Positions 15,000 through 25,691 are shown, numbered from the stretch's first letter. The stretch is 64,000 bases of DNA from Lachnospiraceae bacterium (GCA_910574195.1 CAJTBF010000003.1:62001-126000); one strand, 5' to 3'. Numbers and translations are program-made. The notes: generated by a model from the letters alone, not told the origin.

Positions 15000-17252
15000 T
15001 TACAATTTCCAGATATCTTTATTATACTCTTCAATCGTTCGGTCAGAAGAAAAGAAGCCCGCTTTCGCAATATTCACCAGCATCTTTTTCGCCCATCCCA
15101 TCCGGTCTTCATAGGCTTTCAGCGCTTCTTCTTTCCTCTGTGCATACTCTTTGAAATCAAGCAATGTCATAAACCAGTCTTTGTTCAATAATTCTTTCTG
15201 CAGTCTGACCAGATTCTCCTTCTGCCCGATCTTCAACATTTCCTCACAGGTAATGAAATCTACTGCCGCCCGGATATCCGGATCTGACTTATAATATTCC
15301 CTGGATACATAATCTTCCTTCTCATAATGCGCAATCACTTCATCACTCTTTGCACCAAAAATGAAAATGTTCTCATCTCCAACCAGATCATGAATCTCTA
15401 CGTTCGCGCCGTCGTCCGTTCCCAATGTCACCGCACCGTTGAGCATGAACTTCATATTTCCTGTTCCGCTGGCTTCCTTGGAGGCAAGGGAAATCTGCTC
15501 GGAAATATCACATGCCGGAATCAATTTCTCCGCATTGGTCACGTTATAATTCTCTATCATTACCACTCTCAGATATGGACTGACTTCCGGATCCTGGTTC
15601 ACAATTTCCTGCAGACATAAAATCAGATGAATAATGTCTTTGGCAATCACATAAGCCGGCGCCGCTTTCGCACCGAAGATCACTGTGGTCGGTGTGGAAG
15701 GCTTCTTTCCCTTCTTAATCTCCAGATACTTATGAATAACATACAACGCATTCATCTGCTGCCGCTTGTACTCATGCAGACGCTTGATCTGGATATCAAA
15801 TACAGACTCCGGATCCAAACTGATCCCCTGTGTATGCTTCAAATACGCACAAAGCTGTTTTTTATTTTCTTCTTTGATCTCCAACAATTTTGCCAGCACA
15901 ACCGGATCATCCTGATACTGCATCAGTTTTTCCAGTTCCCCTGCATCCTTTTTATAGGCGGTTCCAATCTGCCCGTCCAGAAAATCTGCCAATTGCGGAT
16001 TACAGTACAAAAGCCATCTGCGGAACGTAATCCCGTTGGTCTTGTTATTAAACTTCTCCGGATAAATTTTATAAAAGTTGTTCAGCTCATTCTTCTTTAA
16101 AATCTCCGTGTGCAGCGCCGCCACCCCGTTGACGCTGAACCCATAATGAATATCGATATGCGCCATATGCACCACATCCTGCCGGTCAATGATGGCCACA
16201 CTCTCCTCGTATTTCCGTCTCACCTTATCATCCAGAATTTCAATGATCGGAATCAACTGGGGCACCACTTTTTTCAGATAATCCATGGGCCATTTTTCCA
16301 ACGCCTCCGCCAGAATGGTATGATTCGTATACGCACAGGTACGGGAAACCACATCAATGGCCTCGTCCATTTCCATTCCCCGGTCAATCAGAAGCCGGAT
16401 TAGCTCCGGAATCACCATTGTCGGATGGGTATCATTGATCTGAATCACAGCATAATCCGGAAGATCATAGAGATTGCTCCCCCGTGCCACACATTCGTCC
16501 AAAATCAACTGCGCCCCGTTGCTGACCATAAAATACTGCTGATAGATCCGCAGAAGACGGCCTTTTTCATCGCTGTCATCCGGATATAAAAACAAAGTCA
16601 GATTTTTTTCAATCTCTTCCTTATCAAAACAAATTCCCTCTTCCACAATGGATTCATCCACACTGTCTACATCAAATAAATGTAATTTATTCGTCTGATT
16701 TTCATATCCTGTCACTTCAATGTCATACATGCGCGACTGTAAAGTCAGTCCCCGAAAGCAGACCGGATACGTTACGTCTGTCTTCACAAGCCAGCTCTGC
16801 TCCTCAATCCATGGATTGGGCATTTCCTTTTGCAGCCTCTTTTCAAACTTCTGGCGAAACAGTCCCAGATGATAGTTCAACCCAATTCCATCCCCGTTCA
16901 GCCCCAATGTCGCAATGGAATCCAGAAAGCAGACGGCAAGCCGTCCCAGACCACCGTTTCCAAGTGACGGCTCCGGTTCCAGTTCTTCAATCTCGGAAAG
17001 CTGCTTTCCATTCTGTGCCAGAATATCACGCACTTCCCCATAGATTCCCAGATTAATCAAATTATTAGACAATAGTTTTCCAATCAAAAATTCTGCGGAA
17101 ATATAATATATTTTTTTCTTTTTCTCCGAGGCTTCTTTTCCTTTTGACAACTCCTGTACCATCTGCAGAAGTGCGCTGTATACTTCTGCATTCGAAGCGG
17201 ACGCAATCTCTTTTCCCAATTTTTGCCGTAATAACTCCTGTACGTTCATCAT
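15000..17252 (-). CDS. glgP: Glycogen/maltodextrin phosphorylase
   Basis: GT35 enzyme of 750 residues releasing glucose-1-phosphate from alpha-1,4-glucans. Key stretches are [19 protein letters not shown] (about 94-112), [45 protein letters not shown] and the PLP site [15 protein letters not shown]. It is somewhat shorter than the ~800-residue norm, mostly at the N-terminus. Two adjacent ATGs (17252 and 17249) are possible; GAGAGG lies upstream. It precedes malQ and faces a divergent AraC-type regulator starting at 17468, which is a plausible controller. Confidence 0.96.
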   Translation of the reverse strand: MMNVQELLRQKLGKEIASASNAEVYSALLQMVQELSKGKEASEKKKKIYYISAEFLIGKLLSNNLINLGIYGEVRDILAQNGKQLSEIEELEPEPSLGNGGLGRLAVCFLDSIATLGLNGDGIGLNYHLGLFRQKFEKRLQKEMPNPWIEEQSWLVKTDVTYPVCFRGLTLQSRMYDIEVTGYENQTNKLHLFDVDSVDESIVEEGICFDKEEIEKNLTLFLYPDDSDEKGRLLRIYQQYFMVSNGAQLILDECVARGSNLYDLPDYAVIQINDTHPTMVIPELIRLLIDRGMEMDEAIDVVSRTCAYTNHTILAEALEKWPMDYLKKVVPQLIPIIEILDDKVRRKYEESVAIIDRQDVVHMAHIDIHYGFSVNGVAALHTEILKKNELNNFYKIYPEKFNNKTNGITFRRWLLYCNPQLADFLDGQIGTAYKKDAGELEKLMQYQDDPVVLAKLLEIKEENKKQLCAYLKHTQGISLDPESVFDIQIKRLHEYKRQQMNALYVIHKYLEIKKGKKPSTPTTVIFGAKAAPAYVIAKDIIHLILCLQEIVNQDPEVSPYLRVVMIENYNVTNAEKLIPACDISEQISLASKEASGTGNMKFMLNGAVTLGTDDGANVEIHDLVGDENIFIFGAKSDEVIAHYEKEDYVSREYYKSDPDIRAAVDFITCEEMLKIGQKENLVRLQKELLNKDWFMTLLDFKEYAQRKEEALKAYEDRMGWAKKMLVNIAKAGFFSSDRTIEEYNKDIWKL

Positions 17253-17407
17253 CGTTACATTCCTCTCTTTCTACTTTCCTCACGCTACTTTTTCCTGTTC
17301 CCCTTCCTTTTGTGTACAAACAATATTATGGTATCACTTTGCACACTCTTCAGGTGCCGTCCGGTAACATTACATTTTATATTTTAATAAGATTCCCTGG
17401 AAATTTC

Positions 17408-17437
17408 TTGCAGGATACACTCCAATTATTGTACAAT
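17408..17437 (+). promoter_or_regulatory. Promoter for the AraC-type regulator
   Basis: TTGCAG (17408-17413), an 18-base spacer and TACAAT (17432-17437), 31 bases before the ATG. Confidence 0.5.
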
Positions 17438-17467
17438 ACTATCATAAAAATCCCCGGAGGATTCCAT

Positions 17468-18355
17468 ATGGACATGAATGTATACCAGAACTATCATGAA
17501 ACAAAAGCGCACACTGCCCCTGACTTTCCTTATAATACATATCTTTGCTCCATTCCCGCCGATTTTATACAGGTTCCTCTCCATTGGCATAATGAAATGG
17601 AACTGATCGTCATCCAGAAAGGCAGCGGGATCGTATCCGTAGATTTCCAGGCAAGAGCTGTCACCTCCGGGGACCTGATCCTGATTCTTCCGGGACAGCT
17701 TCACGCCATTGAGCAGAAGGAACAGGCACATATGGAATATGAAAATATTTTGTTCCACCCTTCCATGCTGATCTCCGGCGATAAGGACTTATGTGCCACA
17801 CAATTTATTCTCCCACTCATCTCCGGTCAGTTTGCAATCGAACGTTTTATCACACCGGCATTAGAATGGTATCCGGATGCCGCCCATTGTATTCATGAAA
17901 TAGACCGCCTGTGCGATCTGCGTCCGGACGGATACCAGCTTGCCGTAAAAGGTCTGCTCCTTCAATTTCTATTTTTCCTCATCTGTAACCAGAAAAACAG
18001 AGTTTCTGTCTCCAAATCGCGAACAAAAACTCTGTCAAAAATGAAACTCATTTTAAAATACGTGGAAGACCACTATGCAGAACCCATTCCCATTGAAAAA
18101 ATGGCTGCCCTCTCCTACTACAGCAAATCCCATTTTATGAAATTTTTCAAACAACATATGGGCATGGGATTCACGGAATATCTAAACGATTATCGTCTTA
18201 CCATCGCAGCCCGGCTTTTGACCACAACAGAATCTGCCATTTTGGAAATTGCCGTTCAAACCGGTTTCGATAATCTCTCTCATTTCAATCGGCTGTTCAA
18301 ACGAAAATTTCAGATTCCTCCCAGAGACTACCGCTCACGCTGTGCGCCGATATAG
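17468..18355 (+). CDS. AraC-family transcription regulator with cupin sensor
   Basis: A 295-residue regulator. An N-terminal AraC-type cupin (about 15-150) has HWHNEMELIVIQKGSG and SGDLILILPGQLHAI. The C-terminal double HTH (about 190-290) reads ILKYVEDHYAEPIPIEKMAAL and ILEIAVQTGFDNLSHFNRLFKRKFQIPPRDYR. ATG 17468 has GGAGG eight bases upstream; the frame is open further up but lacks a start signal. It is divergent from glgP-malQ, suggesting sugar-responsive control of those genes (inference). Its 3-prime end overlaps the convergent PHP gene by 28 bases. Confidence 0.94.
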   Translation: MDMNVYQNYHETKAHTAPDFPYNTYLCSIPADFIQVPLHWHNEMELIVIQKGSGIVSVDFQARAVTSGDLILILPGQLHAIEQKEQAHMEYENILFHPSMLISGDKDLCATQFILPLISGQFAIERFITPALEWYPDAAHCIHEIDRLCDLRPDGYQLAVKGLLLQFLFFLICNQKNRVSVSKSRTKTLSKMKLILKYVEDHYAEPIPIEKMAALSYYSKSHFMKFFKQHMGMGFTEYLNDYRLTIAARLLTTTESAILEIAVQTGFDNLSHFNRLFKRKFQIPPRDYRSRCAPI

Positions 18356-19158
18356 TACAGCTCAATGGGATCAATCGGATCAATCGGATTCTCCTGCTCC
18401 ATTTTTGTCTTACGGCCATGACGGCGCAGCAACTCGCCGCCTTTATTATAAAACCAGAATGAATACGTAAGGAGCAATTTTACTTTCCCCATCCGCTCCC
18501 TGGTTGTCTTATTATAATAAGTTCCCCCGGTTCCAAACGCTGCATTCCTGTGAATCAGAGAAATCAATTCCGTCTCACACTTTACCGGTTCCGGAAGAAT
18601 TGTATATGCTCTTCCTACACAGTCCGGTTTATGTGCGTCGCTGCCGCCCACATGGACTTTCTGATACTTCTCTGCGAGAATCAACGCTCCGGCGTTGGAC
18701 TCCGGCGGCTCACAACAATTATAAACTTCCACAAAATCAAACCGTTTCATCAACTCCGGTGATTTTCGGTAACACTTTGTATTGGCAAAACTCTGATACT
18801 TTTCTCCGCATGGATGTGCCGGTCCCAATACGCCGCCATTTCGATGTACCAGATCAATCAACACGGAAACTCGCATTCCCCGCATCTCCAACAGACGCAT
18901 CTTCACACCTTCCGGCATAATCACCAGAATATGCCCTGCATCCCTGGTATCATACTCAATCCCTTTGAGTACCACAAAATCTTTATGTTTTTTATCTTTT
19001 ATACGCCTCTTCCAATGACGATAACCGTTATAAGTATTGTGGTCTGTAATTACCATTCCCTGGAATCCTTTTTGCTTCAGTAATGTAATATACTCCTCCA
19101 CACGGATTTTACTGTCAATGGAACCTTCCTTTACATGGCAATGCATATCAATCTTCAT
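18328..19158 (-). CDS. PHP-domain metal-dependent phosphoesterase
   Basis: A 276-residue PHP protein. Metal ligands are seen in MHCHVKEGS (HxH near the N-terminus), VITDHNTY, PAHPCGEKY and GGSDAHKPD. Relatives are nucleoside-phosphate or oligonucleotide phosphatases (YciV/TrpH type). The C-terminal ~60 residues fall outside the PHP core and end NPIDPIDPIELYYIGAQRER; that tail is encoded on the antisense of the araC 3-prime end. ATG 19158 is chosen for its GGGGGA and family start. It lies 22 bases after the membrane-protein gene. Confidence 0.9.
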   Translation of the reverse strand: MKIDMHCHVKEGSIDSKIRVEEYITLLKQKGFQGMVITDHNTYNGYRHWKRRIKDKKHKDFVVLKGIEYDTRDAGHILVIMPEGVKMRLLEMRGMRVSVLIDLVHRNGGVLGPAHPCGEKYQSFANTKCYRKSPELMKRFDFVEVYNCCEPPESNAGALILAEKYQKVHVGGSDAHKPDCVGRAYTILPEPVKCETELISLIHRNAAFGTGGTYYNKTTRERMGKVKLLLTYSFWFYNKGGELLRRHGRKTKMEQENPIDPIDPIELYYIGAQRER

Positions 19159-19180
19159 ATGCAGTCCCCCTGTCTTTCTT

Positions 19181-20080
19181 TTATTCATCCAGATCTAAAA
19201 ATGTAATATCGTCGTCCTCCCCGCTATTTCCCCCGGTCGGGCTGCTTTTACCCTTCTCTTTATTTTGCTTCCTGTTTTCCTTTTTATTCTGTCCCGTCTT
19301 CATTTCTTTTTGCTTTTTGCCGGATCCCAGCTTCTTTTTCGGCTTTTTTGCATCGGGAAGATGATCCAGATCTTCCATCATCGCCCGTGCTTTCTCCACC
19401 TCGTTCTCCGTAGAATTTTCCTCCCGGATTCTACGGGCGCGTTCCAGATGCCGCCGCTTCCTTTTCCCGGATTCCATTAAAAACTGTACCATAATTCCAA
19501 GAACCGCCAGTCCGACACTGACCGCCGGTCTGAGAAACGGACTTTCCAGCGGCACAAGCAGACTGATCCCTGCGCCTGCGCAAAAGGCTCCGTACAAACC
19601 GGTCAAAATCATCGTAATCGGTTCCGCAAGCCAGATCGTCAGCAGACCGATTATAAAACCAATTCCCACACAAACCAATAAGATCTTCTCATCCTGCGGC
19701 TGTAAAAAGAGAATACCGGCACTGCTCCCCACAATCCATGCAACCAAAAAAATTCCCGCTTTATAAATAACCGCTCCCAAAACCGCCAGCAGGACTCCCG
19801 CCGCCACTCCTATAATGAGTGCCACGGTAGCATCCAGATGAAGCGCTCCTGCCGCGGCGGTACCAATTCCAAATCCGGCGCACATTCCCAAAAGCGCCGC
19901 CCACAGCCGGATCAACTTCAAACCAAAGAAACACCATAAAAGTGCAACTCCTGTCGTCACCGCCAATCCAATCAAAACAGAGGTCGACAGGGCCGCTTTC
20001 TGTACTCCCAACTCATCCAGCATCCTGTCAAGTTCCAGATTCTGCATTTGATTCATCCATGTCCATGCATTTACATACAT
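19181..20080 (-). CDS. Multi-pass membrane protein (DUF4203-like) with charged cytoplasmic tail
   Basis: A 299-residue protein with about seven hydrophobic segments between residues 33 and 205 (for example LIGLAVTTGVALLWCFFGL and TAAAGALHLDATVALIIGVA). A long basic then acidic tail (210-299) has KKPKKKLGSGKKQKEMK and ends GEDDDITFLDLDE. The pattern fits the TM7S3/DUF4203 group, whose function is unknown. It is probably co-transcribed with the PHP gene. The tail might bind nucleic acid or a protein partner, but nothing in the sequence settles this. Confidence 0.82.
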   Translation of the reverse strand: MYVNAWTWMNQMQNLELDRMLDELGVQKAALSTSVLIGLAVTTGVALLWCFFGLKLIRLWAALLGMCAGFGIGTAAAGALHLDATVALIIGVAAGVLLAVLGAVIYKAGIFLVAWIVGSSAGILFLQPQDEKILLVCVGIGFIIGLLTIWLAEPITMILTGLYGAFCAGAGISLLVPLESPFLRPAVSVGLAVLGIMVQFLMESGKRKRRHLERARRIREENSTENEVEKARAMMEDLDHLPDAKKPKKKLGSGKKQKEMKTGQNKKENRKQNKEKGKSSPTGGNSGEDDDITFLDLDE

Positions 20081-20126
20081 CGTTTTTTCTCCTTCCCCTT
20101 ATCTCTTACCTTACTGAACATTCGAA

Positions 20127-20175
20127 GTCCAATAAGTGTGCCCATCCGGGCATCCCGTATTTGATGTGCTTTTGT
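20127..20175. repeat. Dispersed intergenic repeat (CCCATCCGGGCATCC family)
   Basis: GTGCCCATCCGGGCATCCCG followed by TATTTGATGTGCTTTTGTAC. It is the inverted counterpart of the copy at 10672-10718. Confidence 0.8.
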
Positions 20176-20295
20176 ACTTTCTCCCCTGGATAAATGATCA
20201 GGCATCCAAAGACATATGGATTCTGATATCTTCTCCGCTTTTATTTTACCAACTTTTCAATTATTATACAAGACCTATCTGAATAGGAACACCCA

Positions 20296-20324
20296 TTGAC
20301 TTTTGAAACATTATTGATTAGAAT
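20296..20324 (+). promoter_or_regulatory. Promoter for asnA
   Basis: TTGACT (20296-20301), a 17-base spacer and TAGAAT (20319-20324). The ATG is at 20363. Confidence 0.7.
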
Positions 20325-20362
20325 AACAGTAAATAATTTGTATCAAAAAGGAGCGAATACAT

Positions 20363-21373
20363 ATGGAACATCTGATCATACCTGACGGGTATATCTCTCC
20401 CCTTACTATACGAGAAACCGAAGTCGCTATTAAGGAAGTAAAAGATCACTTTGAACGTGCTCTGGCAAAGGCGCTTCATCTCACACGTGTCTCTGCACCG
20501 CTGTTTGTCCGTCCGGAATCCGGACTGAATGACAACCTCAACGGGGTAGAACGCCCGGTTGCATTTGGAATCAAAGAACAGGAAGAAGCCCCCGCCGAGA
20601 TTGTACACTCTCTTGCAAAGTGGAAGCGCTATGCATTGCAGCATTATGGTTTTCATTCCGGAGAAGGTCTGTACACGGATATGAGCGCCATCCGCCGGGA
20701 TGAGAATACGGACAATATTCATTCCCTCTATGTAGATCAATGGGATTGGGAAAAGGTCATCTCAAAAGAAGAGCGAAACATGGAAACGCTGGAATATACG
20801 GTAAGAAAAGTATTCAGCGCTTTAAAAGAAACCGAAAATTTTATTTCCAGGCGCTATAATTATATCGAACCGCTCCTGCCGGACGATATTTTCTTTATCA
20901 CCTCGCAGGAACTGGAAGACATGTATCCGGAATGCACTCCAAAAGAGAGAGAAACACGGATTGCCAAAGCAAAAAAAGCCGTTTTCATTTCCCAGATCGG
21001 AAAAGAACTGGCCTCCGGCGAAAAGCATGACGGACGTGCGCCGGACTATGACGACTGGGAGTTAAACGGGGATATCATCGTATATTACCCGGTACTGCAT
21101 ATGGGGCTGGAACTTTCTTCCATGGGAATCCGTGTGGATGAAGACTCCCTTGCAAAGCAGCTGAAATCAGCGGGGTGTGAGGAACGCGCGGAGCTTCCCT
21201 TCCAAAAGTCTCTTCTTCGCCGGGAACTGCCCTATACCATCGGCGGAGGTATCGGACAATCCCGCATCTGTATGTACTACCTGCGCAAAGCACACATCGG
21301 TGAAGTACAATCTTCCATCTGGCCGGAGGAAATCATGAGGTTGGCCAGAGAACATGGAATCCAACTGCTATAA
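20363..21373 (+). CDS. asnA: Aspartate-ammonia ligase (AsnA)
   Basis: Ammonia-dependent asparagine synthetase of 336 residues, class II tRNA-synthetase fold. Family landmarks are VSAPLFVRPESGLNDNLNG (about 43-61), KRYALQHYGF, GLYTDMSAIRRDE, HSLYVDQWDWEK and the C-terminal GGGIGQSRICMYYLRKAHIGEVQ. AAAAGGAG precedes ATG 20363. It is monocistronic with its own promoter and terminator. Identity is certain. Confidence 0.97.
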   Translation: MEHLIIPDGYISPLTIRETEVAIKEVKDHFERALAKALHLTRVSAPLFVRPESGLNDNLNGVERPVAFGIKEQEEAPAEIVHSLAKWKRYALQHYGFHSGEGLYTDMSAIRRDENTDNIHSLYVDQWDWEKVISKEERNMETLEYTVRKVFSALKETENFISRRYNYIEPLLPDDIFFITSQELEDMYPECTPKERETRIAKAKKAVFISQIGKELASGEKHDGRAPDYDDWELNGDIIVYYPVLHMGLELSSMGIRVDEDSLAKQLKSAGCEERAELPFQKSLLRRELPYTIGGGIGQSRICMYYLRKAHIGEVQSSIWPEEIMRLAREHGIQLL

Positions 21374-21394
21374 TATAACCTTCTGACAGTTTTT

Positions 21395-21434
21395 CACCGG
21401 GCCGATCAACGATGGATTGGCCCGGTGATTTTTT
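21395..21434. terminator. Terminator between asnA and the convergent exporter gene
   Basis: CACCGGGCCGATC (21395-21407) pairs with GATTGGCCCGGTG (21415-21427) with one G-T pair and a 7-base loop, then six T. A-rich sequence upstream allows weaker use on the minus strand. Confidence 0.9.
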
Positions 21435-21439
21435 CGTTT

Positions 21440-22651
21440 TTATTTTTTCCCCTGTTCCGCCGGTTCCTCCCGCAATTTCAATATTCCGTCCACCAGAATT
21501 TTTACATCATCTATGATGTAGTCAAACGCCCCCGCCTGGTACATATTGATCACCACCATCCCAATCGGAACGGCAAGAATCAGTCCCAATACGCTGCTGA
21601 CACGATATCCCACATACAATAATACCAACGTGACCATGGGATTCATCCCCATACTGTCCGCCACCAGCTTGGGCTGTAATACCTGTCTGGAAATCTGCGT
21701 CACCGCATAGATGACCACCAGAAAAAACGCCGTTTTAAAATCTCCCATCAAAAACTTATATACCGCCCAGGGAAGCATCGCCGTCCCCGTTCCGAAAAAC
21801 GGAAGAAAGTCTAAAAATGCAATCAAAAATGCAATCAACGCAAAATAGCGGATTTTTAACAGGGCAAGTCCGCCCAGCAAGATCAAAAATACAATTGCCA
21901 TAATTTTAAACTGCGCCTTGAAATAGCCGCCCACTGCGTAGCGTAGATTATCCATCACCAGAGTCATACGTTCTGTAATCGCATCCGGCGCCGCCTTTTT
22001 GGCCCAATTCAAAACTTCCTCGCGTTCTACGGTAAAAAAGTAGGCCGATATCACAGCTACCAGAACCGATACCAGGTAAGAGGGCAGACGTTTCGCAAGA
22101 TTGCTCGCCGCAGTGACTGTCGGTTCACTGATTCCGGAAATCAGTTCTCCCATATACTGATCCAGATTTTCCATCATCGTCTGAAAAGCCGTGCGCACTG
22201 CTTCCGGAAGTTTTACGAATAATCCGGACATAGAATTTCCAATTTGGCGCAGTTCCCGCTCCAATTGATCATACATATCCGGTATATTACGGAACAAATC
22301 CCCAATCTCCGCTGCAAGCCTGCTGACTGCTAAATAGATGATCAGTACAATCAAGCCGATTACCAGAATTACAATCAAAGCCGATCCCAGTTTTTTCACA
22401 ATTTTAAATCGCTTTTCCAGCCAGTTCACAACCGGCGCCGCTACACAGGCAATACACCACCCAATGACAAAGGGCATAAAAAAGCCGATTGCTTTTACTC
22501 CTATCACGATAAATGCTGCAGTCGCCAGAAGACTGAACATCAGGCTGACTGCCACTTTCCAGTATGGTCGTCTGTTCTCCATAAATCCATGTACCTCTGT
22601 TTTTATTTCTGATCTTTCCAAAGCACTTTCCCGGATTTTCCAGTGATCCAT
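21440..22651 (-). CDS. AI-2E-family transporter (YtvI/PerM-like)
   Basis: A 403-residue membrane protein with paired helices near the N-terminus (WKVAVSLMFSLLATAAFIVI; GFFMPFVIGWCIACVAAPVVNWL), a hydrophilic middle and a C-terminal helix cluster ending VLLYVGYRVSSVLGLILAVPIGMVVIN. In this superfamily some members export AI-2 and others act as ion antiporters, so the substrate is open. Starts at 22651 or at an internal ATG (22582) are both possible. It is the last gene of the tig-clpP-clpX-lon-engB run. Confidence 0.88.
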   Translation of the reverse strand: MDHWKIRESALERSEIKTEVHGFMENRRPYWKVAVSLMFSLLATAAFIVIGVKAIGFFMPFVIGWCIACVAAPVVNWLEKRFKIVKKLGSALIVILVIGLIVLIIYLAVSRLAAEIGDLFRNIPDMYDQLERELRQIGNSMSGLFVKLPEAVRTAFQTMMENLDQYMGELISGISEPTVTAASNLAKRLPSYLVSVLVAVISAYFFTVEREEVLNWAKKAAPDAITERMTLVMDNLRYAVGGYFKAQFKIMAIVFLILLGGLALLKIRYFALIAFLIAFLDFLPFFGTGTAMLPWAVYKFLMGDFKTAFFLVVIYAVTQISRQVLQPKLVADSMGMNPMVTLVLLYVGYRVSSVLGLILAVPIGMVVINMYQAGAFDYIIDDVKILVDGILKLREEPAEQGKK

Positions 22652-22691
22652 CCTTTTGCAGCCTCAGATCTTCTCTGATTCAGAATCCTTT

Positions 22692-23309
22692 TCACCCCTC
22701 CGGAAATTTCCCCTGCTCTTCTTTTTCCAGATATTCTTTCTCCACAAGATCCCAGATCTCGTCTCTTCCCTGCTTCGTCACGGAAGAGAACGGAATCAGT
22801 TTTGTTCCCGGAATCAACCGCAACCCTTCTCTTAAGACTTTCATCTGCTTCGACACCTGACTCCGTTTTAGTTTGTCCAGCTTTGTCGCAATAATCACAG
22901 GTTCATATCCCTGTTCCAGAATCCACCGGTACATCACCCGGTCATTTTCCGAAGGTGTATGCCGAATATCAATCAGCAGAAACACGGCCTTTAACCTGGA
23001 CGATCCGTGCAGATAGCGTTCCACCAGGCGCCCCCATTGTATCTTTTCCTTTTCAGATACCTTTGCATATCCATATCCCGGCAGATCTACCAGATACAAT
23101 TCTCCGTTGATATTATAAAAATTGATGGTCTGCGTCTTTCCAGGAGTAGCGGAAATCCGCGCATAAGATTTCCGGTTCATCAGTGCATTGATCAGAGAAG
23201 ATTTCCCCACGTTGGATTTCCCGGCAAATGCGATCTCCGGTTTTTCGTTCTCCGGAAGCCTGCTTGTAATTCCACAGACCGTTTCCAGATTTATATTTCT
23301 GATAATCAT
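22692..23309 (-). CDS. engB: Ribosome biogenesis GTPase EngB (YsxC)
   Basis: A 205-residue GTPase needed for late 50S assembly. Motifs: G1 AFAGKSNVGKSSLINAL (about 28-44), G2 TPGKTQTINF, G3 DLPGYGYAKV and G4 TKLDKL. Downstream of lon is its usual Firmicutes position. No oddities. Confidence 0.96.
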   Translation of the reverse strand: MIIRNINLETVCGITSRLPENEKPEIAFAGKSNVGKSSLINALMNRKSYARISATPGKTQTINFYNINGELYLVDLPGYGYAKVSEKEKIQWGRLVERYLHGSSRLKAVFLLIDIRHTPSENDRVMYRWILEQGYEPVIIATKLDKLKRSQVSKQMKVLREGLRLIPGTKLIPFSSVTKQGRDEIWDLVEKEYLEKEEQGKFPEG

Positions 23310-23351
23310 TCCGTTCTTCCTCTTCTTTCCACAGGAACTATTTGAACATCC

Positions 23352-25691
23352 TTACTGTTCACGCTTTGCCTCTGAAGGCAGTAATGCCTTTTCCAATACT
23401 TCCCTCATATGTTCTACCGGTACGATCTCCAGCCCCTTTGTAATCTCCGAAGACAATTCCTCCACATCCGCCGTATTCTTTTTCGGAATCAGAACCATCC
23501 GGATTCCGGCGTTCTTTGCGGCCAGCAGTTTTTCTTTGAGTCCCCCCACTGGCAATACTCTGCCGCGAAGCGTAACTTCTCCTGTCATCGCCACATCCGC
23601 ATATACCTTCCGCTCCGTAATCGCGGAAAACATAGCGGTCGCCATAGTAATTCCGGCAGACGGCCCGTCTTTGGGAACGGCCCCCTCCGGAATATGTACA
23701 TGGATATCATGCTTCTCAAAAAAATCTTCTGCAATTCCGGACTGATTCCCAATAGAACGAATATAACTGATGCCGGTCCGGGCAGATTCTTTCATTACCT
23801 CTCCAAGCTGCCCTGTCAGCATAATCTCCCCTTTTCCGGGCATAATATTCACCTCAATCTGTAAAGTATCGCCGCCGACGCTGGTCCATGCCAGCCCCCG
23901 GGCAATCCCTACTTCATCCGATGTATTTGCCATCTGATAAGAATATCTCTCTTTCCCAAGATATTTTTGCAGATTTCGTTCCGTAACCGCTATTTTTTTT
24001 CGGCCTGTCGTTAAAATTTCTTTCGCGGATTTCCGGCAAATATCTCCGATTTTGCGCTCCAACTGACGTACTCCGGCCTCTTTCGTGTAATTTCTGGCCA
24101 TTTTCCAGACAGCCTGTTTCTGAATCGTAAGCTGCTCTTTTGACAATCCGTGGCGTTCCAGTTGTTTGGGAATCAGATGTTCCATCGCGATATGCAGTTT
24201 TTCATTTTCTGTATAGCTGCTGACTTCGATCACTTCCATCCGGTCCAGCAGCGGACGCGGAATGGTCTGCAGTGTATTGGCCGTAGTCACAAACAGAACT
24301 TCTGACAGATCCAGCGGTACTTCCAGATAATGGTCCCGGAATTTCTGATTCTGTTCACTGTCCAGTACTTCCAACAGTGCGGAAAAAGTATCTCCTTTAT
24401 AGTCTGTACTGACTTTATCAATTTCATCCAAAAGCAATACCGGATTTTTTACACCCGCTATCCGGATTGCATTGGCGATCCGTCCTGGCATGGCGCCCAC
24501 ATAAGTTTTGCGGTGCCCGCGGATTTCCGCCTCGTCCCGGACGCCGCCAAGGGAAATCCTTACATATGGCTTTTTTAATGCGCGGGCCAGAGACTTTGCA
24601 ATGGAAGTTTTCCCTGTTCCGGGCGGGCCTGACAGACAAAGGATCGGGCTTTCTCCCTTTTTCGTCAAAGAACGGACTGCCAGAAATTCCAACACCCTTT
24701 CTTTTACCTCGTCCAGTCCGTAATGGTCCTCCCGAAGTACCTGCTCGGCAAATGCCAGATCCGTACTGTCCTTTGCCGTCTTATTCCAGGGCATTTCCAA
24801 AAGTGTCTCTATATAGGTCCGAATCACCCCGCTCTCCGCCGGACTGTTCAGAGAACTTTTGAAACGGTTGATTTCTTTTGTCAGTTTTTCCTTCACTTCT
24901 TTTGAAGCTTTTAATTTTTTCGCAGCCTGCTCAAATTCCTCCGCGTCGGAAAGTGTCGTATCCTCTCCCAGTTCTTCCCGGATCAATTTCAATTGTTCCC
25001 GCAAAATATATTCCCGCTGGTGCTTGTCCACCCGTTCTTTCACCTTTTTGCGGATATCCTCCTTGATGTCCAGAATCTGAATCTCGTTTGCCAATTTAAA
25101 AGCAAGCAATTCGTAGCGTCCCCAGAAATCCGTCTGCTCCAAAAGTTCCTGCTGGTCGGTATAATGCAATGGAATATTGGCTGCAATCTCATCTACTAAT
25201 TCCCGCAAATTTTTAATTTCCAAAATCCGGCTTACACTTTCTTTTGACATTTTTCCGTTTTTTGCGGCATAATCCATAAAAATATCTTTTAGCCCGCGTT
25301 CCATTGCTTTTCCGTTCAAATCCAACGGAAGCGTGACTTCCGGTTCCTCAGGCATCTCTACCTGCGCACGCAGATAGGGAGTATCATACTCTACACTTTT
25401 CAGGACTCCCCGCTTCTCTCCCGATACCAGGACTCTTAGAATCCGTTTGGGCAGTTTGATAATCTGCCGTACGGAGGCAATGGTGCCTACTTCGTAAACG
25501 TCTTTTTGTCCCGGATTTTCCGTATCCAGCTCCCGCTGCGTTATCAGAAAAATCTTCTGGTCTTCCACCATAGCTTCCTGCACGGCCGCCACCGAACGTT
25601 CCCGGCTGATATCAAAATGTACCACCATCTCCGGCAGAATCGTCATCCCCCGCAGTGCAACCATAGGAAGACTCTTTATTTCCCTCTCCAT
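23352..25691 (-). CDS. lon: ATP-dependent Lon protease
   Basis: LonA of 779 residues. It has an N-terminal LAN domain (1-200), a coiled-coil stretch, an AAA module with Walker A GPPGTGKTSIAKSLARAL and Walker B LLLDEIDKV, and the S16 protease domain with catalytic Ser in PKDGPSAGITMATAM and Lys in GLKEKLLAAKNAGI. ATG 25691 follows AGGAGGGTGAAT; the frame is open further upstream without a start signal. It sits between clpX and engB, the conserved quality-control cluster. Confidence 0.97.
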   Translation of the reverse strand: MEREIKSLPMVALRGMTILPEMVVHFDISRERSVAAVQEAMVEDQKIFLITQRELDTENPGQKDVYEVGTIASVRQIIKLPKRILRVLVSGEKRGVLKSVEYDTPYLRAQVEMPEEPEVTLPLDLNGKAMERGLKDIFMDYAAKNGKMSKESVSRILEIKNLRELVDEIAANIPLHYTDQQELLEQTDFWGRYELLAFKLANEIQILDIKEDIRKKVKERVDKHQREYILREQLKLIREELGEDTTLSDAEEFEQAAKKLKASKEVKEKLTKEINRFKSSLNSPAESGVIRTYIETLLEMPWNKTAKDSTDLAFAEQVLREDHYGLDEVKERVLEFLAVRSLTKKGESPILCLSGPPGTGKTSIAKSLARALKKPYVRISLGGVRDEAEIRGHRKTYVGAMPGRIANAIRIAGVKNPVLLLDEIDKVSTDYKGDTFSALLEVLDSEQNQKFRDHYLEVPLDLSEVLFVTTANTLQTIPRPLLDRMEVIEVSSYTENEKLHIAMEHLIPKQLERHGLSKEQLTIQKQAVWKMARNYTKEAGVRQLERKIGDICRKSAKEILTTGRKKIAVTERNLQKYLGKERYSYQMANTSDEVGIARGLAWTSVGGDTLQIEVNIMPGKGEIMLTGQLGEVMKESARTGISYIRSIGNQSGIAEDFFEKHDIHVHIPEGAVPKDGPSAGITMATAMFSAITERKVYADVAMTGEVTLRGRVLPVGGLKEKLLAAKNAGIRMVLIPKKNTADVEELSSEITKGLEIVPVEHMREVLEKALLPSEAKREQ

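Noticed and set aside
17144-17467. Longer AraC-family reading frame starting within the glgP region
   Set aside because: The extension would overlap glgP on the opposite strand and the araC promoter; GGAGG before ATG 17468 marks the real start.
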